From positions 1 through 49,697 of the forward strand of contig NZ_CAMLHF010000011.1 in NCBI RefSeq assembly GCF_946479715.1: 49,697 nt of DNA, written 5' to 3'. Below, piece by piece: positions 44,202 through 49,697 of this stretch (position 1 is the first letter of the stretch; each line of letters opens with the position of its first letter). The notes below the pieces were generated by a model. It saw only the letters and a program-made list of their open reading frames with translations. It did no database searches and was not told where the DNA came from. The translations under genes were made by a program, and so were the position numbers. The DNA is from an uncultured Pedobacter sp. GTDB taxonomy: Bacteria; Bacteroidota; Bacteroidia; Sphingobacteriales; Sphingobacteriaceae.

Positions 44202-44989
44202 AGATACCTACCCTACTTGCCGTTGCATTTGCCGCTTTTTTTATATTCTCGTGCAAAAAGGACAGCTCCTTAGATGATGATTATTCGAGACCAGTGGTTG
44301 AGGGTTACCTGGTACCGGGCAAATCGGTTCTCGTGAAGGTTTATTACCAAAAGTATCTTGATGATACCATTTCATTAGGTTTTCCGGTTACTGATTTAAA
44401 GCTAAAAATATCAGATGGTGCCAGAACAGTTGAACTGACAGAAAGTACGGATGGAAACTATGTTTACAGTGACACGACCTTTATAACTGAACATAAGACC
44501 TATTCGCTCAGTTTTGACTATAACAATAAAACGATCAGCTCAGAAACTACAGTGCCGGATAAACCTACAGGCTTTGTGACTTCTGATTCACTTCAAAAAG
44601 TACCGGTAATGGATTTTGGAACAACGCCTGCGACTTTTGTTCCGATAACCCTGAGCTGGAACAATACTACGGGCGGACATTACATTATGGTGCTGAAGAA
44701 TACAGAGACCAGCAGGACAAGTACAAATCCGAGAAATAATGGTTCTTACAGAGACACTGAAGTGATTCTGGGACAGGTTTCGTCTTTTCAGACCCAGCAG
44801 ATGACCTTTAATTACCTGGGTAATTACCGGGTGCTGCTGTTTCATATCAATAAAGAATATAGCGATGCTTTGAATAATAATGGAGGCAGTTCATTAAACC
44901 TGACCAACCCTTATACAAACATTGTGAATGGATTGGGCATTTTTACCTCGATGCAGGCTGATAGTTTAAAATTACGGGTGTATCAATAA
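44192..44989 (+). CDS. DUF4249 domain lipoprotein
   Basis: A 265-residue lipoprotein with signal AVAFAAFFIFSC and lipidated cysteine near residue 22 followed by KKDSS. The mature protein resembles DUF4249: VVEGYLVPGKSVLVKVYYQKYLDD, ISDGARTVELTES, YSLSFDYNNKTISSETTVPDKP. DUF4249 proteins are regularly encoded next to TonB receptors in Bacteroidota and may serve as surface-binding partners much as SusD does for SusC, but no function is established. Overlaps the receptor gene by ten bases and the kinase gene by one, so it is coupled to both. Shorter than many members. Confidence 0.87.
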   Translation: MEIKIPTLLAVAFAAFFIFSCKKDSSLDDDYSRPVVEGYLVPGKSVLVKVYYQKYLDDTISLGFPVTDLKLKISDGARTVELTESTDGNYVYSDTTFITEHKTYSLSFDYNNKTISSETTVPDKPTGFVTSDSLQKVPVMDFGTTPATFVPITLSWNNTTGGHYIMVLKNTETSRTSTNPRNNGSYRDTEVILGQVSSFQTQQMTFNYLGNYRVLLFHINKEYSDALNNNGGSSLNLTNPYTNIVNGLGIFTSMQADSLKLRVYQ

Positions 44990-46020
44990 TGAAGAATTCG
45001 AAATACTGGCGCTTAATAAGCGCGATGGCCCCTTTGCTCATTTGGTTGCTGGTACTGAGTTTACCATTTCTATCGAGGTTTGGGGGTGCCCCACCAGAAT
45101 TTAGAAATGACATGCTTAAGAACCTGTTCTTGTCTAATATTTTGCTCATTATCATTTTCTATGTGCACAGTTTTGTTATTTACCCGATAAGAGAAAAAAA
45201 GAATGGCATGTATTTTTATGTGCTGCTGCTCATTGTAACCTTGCTTTTGTTTATTCTGGCAAATCACTTTTTGCATCCTGAAATGCCGAGGTTTCCGGAT
45301 CGGAGGATGCCTCATCCGAAACCCTTAATGAATGTGTTGCCTTTCACTTTTGTGATTGTGGTTAGTTTCTGTTACCGTCTTTATATGGATAAGATTATTC
45401 GTGATAAACATATAAAGGAACTTGAAAATATCCATCTGAAAACAGAACTGGAATTTTTATCCTCTCAGATCAGTCCACATTTTATGTTTAATGTGCTGAA
45501 TACACTGGTTTATATGTCGAGGAAGAAACCTGAACTGATAGAACCATCGTTGATCAGCTTGTCGCAATTAATGCGGTATATGCTTTATGATAGTGATGAA
45601 GGGAAGATCACGCTTGCAGAAGAAACAGAATATCTTAAGAACTATATCAACTTACAGTTACTGAGGTTCGGTGATGATATTCAGGTAAACCTTTACCTAT
45701 CGGGGATAACTGATGAATATACTATTGAGCCAATGCTTTTAATCCCCTTTGTAGAAAATGCATTTAAGCATGGGATAGGAATGCTTCCGGATCCGATAAT
45801 AGATGTTTCGATTACCGTTGAAGCGAATAAGCTTTATATGGAGGTAATGAACGGGATTGCGCCGGTAAGAACGTGGCCATCAACATCAGATAAAAGAGAT
45901 TCGGGAATTGGACTGGCCAATGTGCGCAGGCGGCTGGAGCTGATTTATCCTGAGAACCATGTATTAAAAATAGAAGAAACTGAGAATACCTATATCGCTA
46001 AACTTCAAATCAACTTATAA
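44989..46020 (+). CDS. LytS/YehU-like sensor histidine kinase
   Basis: A 343-residue membrane kinase with four hydrophobic segments (about 12-28, 45-66, 74-92 and 116-133), the second loop being proline- and histidine-rich (HPEMPRFPDRRMPHPKP). The phospho-acceptor H164 is in LSSQISPHFMFNVLNTLVYM, and the ATPase region has MLLIPFVENAFKHGIG and SGIGLANVRRRLELIYPENH. The start overlaps the DUF4249 stop by one base, and its stop directly touches the next ATG. It is co-transcribed with an outer membrane receptor, so it may report on the receptor or its ligand. The proline-histidine loop could be a metal-sensing site, but that is a guess. Confidence 0.94.
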   Translation: MKNSKYWRLISAMAPLLIWLLVLSLPFLSRFGGAPPEFRNDMLKNLFLSNILLIIIFYVHSFVIYPIREKKNGMYFYVLLLIVTLLLFILANHFLHPEMPRFPDRRMPHPKPLMNVLPFTFVIVVSFCYRLYMDKIIRDKHIKELENIHLKTELEFLSSQISPHFMFNVLNTLVYMSRKKPELIEPSLISLSQLMRYMLYDSDEGKITLAEETEYLKNYINLQLLRFGDDIQVNLYLSGITDEYTIEPMLLIPFVENAFKHGIGMLPDPIIDVSITVEANKLYMEVMNGIAPVRTWPSTSDKRDSGIGLANVRRRLELIYPENHVLKIEETENTYIAKLQINL

Positions 46021-46728
46021 ATGAACTGTATATTAATTGATGATGAAAGCCCGGCACTGAAGCTGCTGGAAGATAATGTAAGGCAGATCCCGTATCTAAA
46101 TGTGGTTGCTTCTATCCGTAGTCCGATGCAGGTATTTGATCTGATAAAAGCGCAGCAGATTGACCTTTTGTTTCTGGACATTCAGATGCCGGGAATAAAC
46201 GGGTTAGAGTTGTTGCGCTCGTTAAAGCAACCTCCAATGGTGATTATGGTGACTGCTTATCAGGAACATGCACTGGATGGGTTTAATTTGGATGTGGTGG
46301 ATTATCTGGTGAAACCGGTACCGTTTTCGAGATTTCTTAAGGCGGTTGAAAAAGCGAGGGAGCTTTATCAGGTGAGGCAGGTAAAGCCTAAGGCGGTTCA
46401 GCCGGAAAACGATCATGTATTTGTAAATGCAAATTATTCTCTTGTTAAGGTAAGAATGCAGGACATCACGTTTATTGAAGGACTTAAGGATTATGTGCGG
46501 ATCAATATTGAAGATGGCAAACAGGTAATTACCAGAATGGGCCTTAAGGGGGTAGAAGAAAAGTTAAGTTCGGGCAGGTTTATGCGCATTCATAAATCAT
46601 ACATCATTTCTCTGGAAAAGATTGAATCTGTACAAAAGACACAAGTGATTATTGCCGGTACAGAAATACCAATTGGAGAGGGGTACCGCCATGCGCTGCA
46701 GGCATATGTTAATGGAAAAAATCTATAA
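46021..46728 (+). CDS. LytTR family response regulator
   Basis: A 235-residue regulator. The receiver has LIDDESPALKLLEDN, the phospho-acceptor D53 in LLFLDIQMPG, MVTAYQEHALDGFNLD and the KPVPFSRFLKAVEKA lysine region. The LytTR domain (about 135-233) has VFVNANYSLVKVRMQDITFIEG, FMRIHKSYIISLEKIESVQ and IAGTEIPIGEGYR. It begins directly after the kinase stop. The TTAACnTATG-like repeats ahead of the receptor gene are the natural candidate for its binding sites. Confidence 0.95.
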   Translation: MNCILIDDESPALKLLEDNVRQIPYLNVVASIRSPMQVFDLIKAQQIDLLFLDIQMPGINGLELLRSLKQPPMVIMVTAYQEHALDGFNLDVVDYLVKPVPFSRFLKAVEKARELYQVRQVKPKAVQPENDHVFVNANYSLVKVRMQDITFIEGLKDYVRINIEDGKQVITRMGLKGVEEKLSSGRFMRIHKSYIISLEKIESVQKTQVIIAGTEIPIGEGYRHALQAYVNGKNL

Positions 46729-46744
46729 ATTTTAATAAACTCTT

Positions 46745-47458
46745 ATGAATATTTTTAAAAATGAGACTAATAAAGGTCTGGATGTATTGTTTGTTTTTTT
46801 AATGATTACGCTGGTTATTTTGTTGTTCAGTTCCTGCAAAAAAGTAGAGGAGGATACCACAGGATTTTCGTCATTAACGATTATCAATGCATCTCCTACG
46901 CTGGCAACTTATAATGCCTATCTGGATGGAACAAAAGTAGTTGAGGGCGCTTTGCCATTTGGAGGTGTAATTCCATATGCTACCCTGACTGCAGGAGACC
47001 ATATCCTAAAGTTTACAGCAGAAAGCGATCTAACAGCGCTGCTGACCAAAACGATAACAACTGACGCAAATAAGGCCTATTCTTTTTTTGTAGTTAACAA
47101 AAACGAGAATATGGATGGCCTGTTGATTTCAGATACCCCTGAATCTTATTCAACTGAAAAGGCTTTTATACGATTTGTAAACTTATCGTCTGATGCCCCT
47201 GCGCTTGACTTGTCTTTGAATAATGATGCGACAAATCTGGTTACTAATAAATCTTATAAAGAGGTTAGCGGCTTTACGGAAATTACCCCGGGAACTTATT
47301 CTTTTGATACAAAGAATGCAGTTGCAGGAACTGTTATGAGCACTTTGAGCAGTACTGTTTTAGCAGCAGGGCAATACTACACGGTTATGGCAATAGGACT
47401 GGTACAACCGAATGATGTAGAGGAATCATTTAAGTTGCAGATATACACCCACAAATAG
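46745..47458 (+). CDS. DUF4397 domain lipoprotein
   Basis: A 237-residue lipoprotein with a hydrophobic signal (VLFVFLMITLVILLFSSC) whose lipidated cysteine is in SSCKK. The mature part has the DUF4397 repeat pattern of short immunoglobulin-like strands: LTIINASPTLATYNAYLDGTKV, YATLTAGDHILKF, then FIRFVNLSSDAPALDLSLNND, FTEITPGTYSF. Function unknown; such proteins are surface or periplasmic. It lies 16 bases after the LytTR gene and closes that operon. Six bases separate it from a convergent gene. Confidence 0.87.
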   Translation: MNIFKNETNKGLDVLFVFLMITLVILLFSSCKKVEEDTTGFSSLTIINASPTLATYNAYLDGTKVVEGALPFGGVIPYATLTAGDHILKFTAESDLTALLTKTITTDANKAYSFFVVNKNENMDGLLISDTPESYSTEKAFIRFVNLSSDAPALDLSLNNDATNLVTNKSYKEVSGFTEITPGTYSFDTKNAVAGTVMSTLSSTVLAAGQYYTVMAIGLVQPNDVEESFKLQIYTHK

Positions 47459-47464
47459 GCGGTA

Positions 47465-47662
47465 TTATTTTTCATTTTTACCAACCATGTAAACCTTACG
47501 GCCACATGATCCGCATGCATATCGTTTAAGGTCTAGCCAAAATAAAAATGACTTAACTAAAGTGCCTCTCCTAACTCTCGAATCTAAGTCTCCTTGTTTG
47601 CAATAGGGGCATTTTTTGTAGGTTTTGTTGGCAGTTAACCAGGCGGTTTCTGAGGTTTTCAT
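47465..47662 (-). CDS. Small zinc-ribbon protein
   Basis: A 65-residue protein with two CxxC pairs, C18/C21 in KCPYCK and C50/C53 in ACGSCG, joined by a basic loop (SRVRRGTLVKSFLFWLDLKR). This is a treble-clef or zinc-ribbon pattern that would bind one metal ion. No larger domain is present. Function unknown, possibly nucleic acid or protein binding. A near-perfect promoter is found upstream, which supports this as a real independent gene. Confidence 0.8.
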   Translation of the reverse strand: MKTSETAWLTANKTYKKCPYCKQGDLDSRVRRGTLVKSFLFWLDLKRYACGSCGRKVYMVGKNEK

Positions 47663-47729
47663 TTCTGGAACGCAATAAAATTATCGTTGAACTTAATTAT
47701 TCGGTATAAATAAATTTATTAATTATTAA

Positions 47730-47760
47730 CAAATATAATCAATAGGTTATCTGGTGGCAA
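47730..47760 (-). promoter_or_regulatory. Promoter of the zinc-ribbon gene
   Basis: On the minus strand, TTG at 47760-47758, a 20-base spacer and TATATTTG at 47737-47730 match the Bacteroidota consensus. Transcription would begin near 47724, about 60 bases before the gene. The same TTG-N20 geometry is found at 24908-24938. Confidence 0.7.
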
Positions 47761-47773
47761 GGAAAGGAAAGGG

Positions 47774-47807
47774 AATTAAGTCCTGATTTATAATGCAGGA
47801 CTTAATT
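47774..47807 (-). terminator. 12-base hairpin at the end of the Crp-AraC regulator gene
   Basis: AATTAAGTCCTG at 47774-47785 pairs perfectly with CAGGACTTAATT at 47796-47807 across a ten-base loop. It overlaps the stop codon of the regulator gene. The minus-strand tail is CCCTTTCC rather than a full T run, so it may be a modest terminator or mRNA-stabilising stem. Confidence 0.55.
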
Positions 47808-48785
47808 TTGTCCGGACTTGACATATTCAGAAGGAGTCATGCCGGTATGGAACTTAAATTCAGCAAAAAAGGCACTTCTTGATGAAAATCCACCTTCTTT
47901 TCCTAAAGCCTCTATGGTGAGGTGTTGCCATGCAGATATGTTGTGCAATTTGCTTCTGACATAATCCACCCTATAGCGATTTACAAAAGCAGTGAAACTC
48001 TTTTTGTAATGGAAATTTAATACATGTGACAGCTGATGGGTAGGAATTCTCAGGTCGGCCGCCATCTTTGGCAGGGTTAAGCCATGCTGTTTAAATGCCT
48101 CCTGATTCCTCATGTAATCTTCAATTAACTCGAAATAAGTTTGTACTGAAGCCTCATTTGGCGCTTTTGCCTTTTTTAAAATTTTATTGAGTGTTTCGGG
48201 CTTTATGTCCAGCAGATCGGCAATATATTGAGGAGGAATTCTTTGAACATTGTGGTTTGTTGTGGTGAGGTAGAATTCGTATTTCTCCTGGGCCGATCCC
48301 ATTCTGACCAGATTTGACCTTTGGTGGGCAGATTTGTAAAAGGATTCGACTATTTTTCTGATGATGATGTTCAGCTCAAAAGAGGTTTGGAGCCACTGCA
48401 GCAGGTTGCGTATTGGTAAGCCGATAAGAAGGGAATCCTCTACGGCGTAAATGCTTTCGCCGGAGGGCCCATCACCGTACATTCCTTTTATAGCGGAAAC
48501 AGATTCACCTTCCAGACAGATATAAGTGGTAAGTTTTTTATTTTTGAGTGTGGTGTAGCCAACTACCAGACCTTTAATTATGAGGTACAAGTATTCGCTT
48601 GTTTCGCCCTGCTTGAGGAGGTATTCGTTTTTCTTAACCCGGACTTCGAACAAACACTCTTTAATTTCCTTTTCGAGGGTTTTGGGAAGGGGGTGATAAG
48701 AAGAAAGATGATTTATGACCAGATCCATTAACTCCGGATCTGGCTTTACAAATGGTTGATGCCTTAAAGTTGAGGCGTTTGGCAT
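47802..48785 (-). CDS. Fusion regulator: Crp-like cNMP-binding domain plus AraC DNA-binding domain
   Basis: A 327-residue regulator with two parts. Residues about 22-195 are Crp/Fnr-like: LFEVRVKKNEYLLKQGETSEYLYLIIKGLVVGYT and ICLEGESVSAIKGMYGDGPSGESIYAVEDSLLIGL are the cyclic-nucleotide-binding fold, and GSAQEKYEFYL with RIPPQYIADLLDIKPETLNKILKK is its own helix-turn-helix. Residues about 232-325 are an AraC domain with two helix-turn-helix motifs (TLPKMAADLRIPTHQLSHVLN and HLTIEALGKEGGFSSRSAFF then GMTPSEYV). This joins two normally separate classes of activator. The ATG overlaps the dxs stop by one base (TAATG), so it is coupled to dxs. Ligand and targets unknown. Confidence 0.85.
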   Translation of the reverse strand: MPNASTLRHQPFVKPDPELMDLVINHLSSYHPLPKTLEKEIKECLFEVRVKKNEYLLKQGETSEYLYLIIKGLVVGYTTLKNKKLTTYICLEGESVSAIKGMYGDGPSGESIYAVEDSLLIGLPIRNLLQWLQTSFELNIIIRKIVESFYKSAHQRSNLVRMGSAQEKYEFYLTTTNHNVQRIPPQYIADLLDIKPETLNKILKKAKAPNEASVQTYFELIEDYMRNQEAFKQHGLTLPKMAADLRIPTHQLSHVLNFHYKKSFTAFVNRYRVDYVRSKLHNISAWQHLTIEALGKEGGFSSRSAFFAEFKFHTGMTPSEYVKSGQN

Positions 48786-49697
48786 TAAGAGGCCATTGTT
48801 TTTGTGGTTCTGCTTACGGCAATCTTTTTTACTGTATTAATAATTGCTGTTGTGTCATAACCACATAAAGCCCATAGCTCAGCCTGTTCACCATGCTCAA
48901 TAAAGTTATCAGGGATACCTAAACGGATTACCTGAGCACTGTAGGCATTGTCGGCCATGAATTCGAGTATTGCACTTCCCACTCCACCTTGAATACATCC
49001 ATCTTCAATTGTTATGATGTGTTTGTATCTTTTAAATACATCATGAAGCATGGCCTGGTCTAAAGGTTTGGCAAAACGAAGGTCGTAATGTGCAGGATGT
49101 ATGCCCTCGCTATTCAGTTCCTTGCATGCATCTACCGCAAAATTACCTACGTGACCGATGGTAAGTATGGCGACATCTTCGCCGTCACAGATTTTTCTGC
49201 CTTTTCCTATTTCTAGTGCTTTTAGCGGACGTTTCCAGTCGACAATAACACCGTTTCCTCTAGGGTAACGTATGGAGAAAGGGCCCATATTGTCTTGCTG
49301 AGCAGTATACATTAAATTACGTAATTCTTCCTCGTTCATTGGAGCCGCAACTGTCATTTGAGGGATAGAACGCATGTAGGCCAAATCATAAGCACCATGG
49401 TGTGTGGCACCATCGGCACCGGCTAAACCTGCGCGATCCAGACAGAATACTACGTTTAAATTTTGTATTGCAACATCGTGAATTACCTGATCATAAGCTC
49501 TTTGCATAAAGCTTGAGTAGATATTGCAAAAAGGGATAAGTCCCTGAGTAGCCAGCCCTGCGGAAAAAGTAACGGCATGCTGTTCTGCAATGCCAACATC
49601 AAACGCCCGGGTAGGCATTGCTTTCATCATGATGTTCATTGAAGATCCGGATGGCATAGCAGGAGTTACACCTACAATTTTTTTATTGGCTTCTGCA
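48785..49697 (-). CDS. dxs: 1-deoxy-D-xylulose-5-phosphate synthase, C-terminal part (truncated by window)
   Basis: The frame runs off the window end; the M at 49657 is internal. About 303 C-terminal residues are visible, roughly half of the usual 620-640. They cover the pyrimidine-binding transketolase domain ([32 protein letters not shown] with the catalytic glutamate in [25 protein letters not shown]) and the C-terminal domain ([30 protein letters not shown]). The enzyme joins pyruvate and glyceraldehyde 3-phosphate in the first step of the MEP isoprenoid pathway. Undecaprenyl carriers used by the polysaccharide locus ultimately depend on that pathway. Confidence 0.96.
   Translation of the reverse strand, partial: AEANKKIVGVTPAMPSGSSMNIMMKAMPTRAFDVGIAEQHAVTFSAGLATQGLIPFCNIYSSFMQRAYDQVIHDVAIQNLNVVFCLDRAGLAGADGATHHGAYDLAYMRSIPQMTVAAPMNEEELRNLMYTAQQDNMGPFSIRYPRGNGVIVDWKRPLKALEIGKGRKICDGEDVAILTIGHVGNFAVDACKELNSEGIHPAHYDLRFAKPLDQAMLHDVFKRYKHIITIEDGCIQGGVGSAILEFMADNAYSAQVIRLGIPDNFIEHGEQAELWALCGYDTTAIINTVKKIAVSRTTKTMAS

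Noticed and set aside
1..49697. CRISPR arrays, tRNA or rRNA genes, insertion sequences, phage genes
   Set aside because: No regularly spaced repeats, cloverleaf-like segments, transposase or integrase frames or terminal inverted repeats were seen.

Overview
The window looks like a chromosomal segment from a Bacteroidota bacterium, most likely a Sphingobacteriaceae member of the Pedobacter type. The pointers are a SusC/SusD pair, a TonB receptor plus DUF4249 pair, LytS-like kinases paired with LytTR regulators, scarce Shine-Dalgarno sequences, and promoters of the form TTG-N20-TAnnTTTG. This placement rests on gene content only; no search was run. I see no rRNA, tRNA, CRISPR array or insertion sequence.

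Region 1 (1-16422) is a surface polysaccharide (capsule/EPS) locus. Left to right it holds the end of a membrane protein that may be the Wzy polymerase, a GT4 glycosyltransferase, a polysaccharide pyruvyl transferase, a secreted beta-helix protein, a GT2-like transferase and a hexapeptide acyltransferase. A reversed block of fcl, a WecG/TagA transferase and gmd follows. Then come ugd, a sugar nucleotidyltransferase, a reversed Wzi-like outer membrane protein, the initiating polyprenyl phosphate sugar transferase and manC. Together these could supply GDP-mannose, GDP-fucose and UDP-glucuronate to an acidic, pyruvylated and acetylated polymer, a tool set like that of colanic acid. A clean terminator follows manC.

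Region 2 (16638-24158) is a SusC/SusD pair closed by a strong terminator, then an AlgI-like MBOAT O-acyltransferase with an SGNH-like partner.

Region 3 (24190-33008) is a sugar module. A GntR/UTRA repressor gene diverges from an operon encoding a class I aldolase, a Gfo/Idh/MocA dehydrogenase, a D-lyxose/D-mannose-type isomerase and a PfkB kinase. A perfect 14-bp palindrome sits at the -33 element of the operon promoter and abuts the repressor start codon. Convergent to it are secreted GH130 and GH92 mannoside-active enzymes, followed by a divergent secreted esterase-like hydrolase. I regard this as the best candidate for an undescribed system: mannoside breakdown linked to an isomerase-kinase-aldolase route.

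Region 4 (33021-34740) holds an unlisted small ORF, an AAA/DUF4143 ATPase and a GC-rich structured non-coding patch.

Region 5 (34741-47458) holds two LytS/LytTR two-component systems around a TolC-MacA-MacB-type export operon and a STN-domain TonB receptor/DUF4249 operon. Repeats that could be regulator sites lie in both control regions, and a 12-bp hairpin spans the receptor start codon.

Region 6 (47465-49697) has a small zinc-ribbon protein with a textbook promoter, an unusual Crp-AraC fusion regulator and the C-terminal half of dxs, truncated by the window end.
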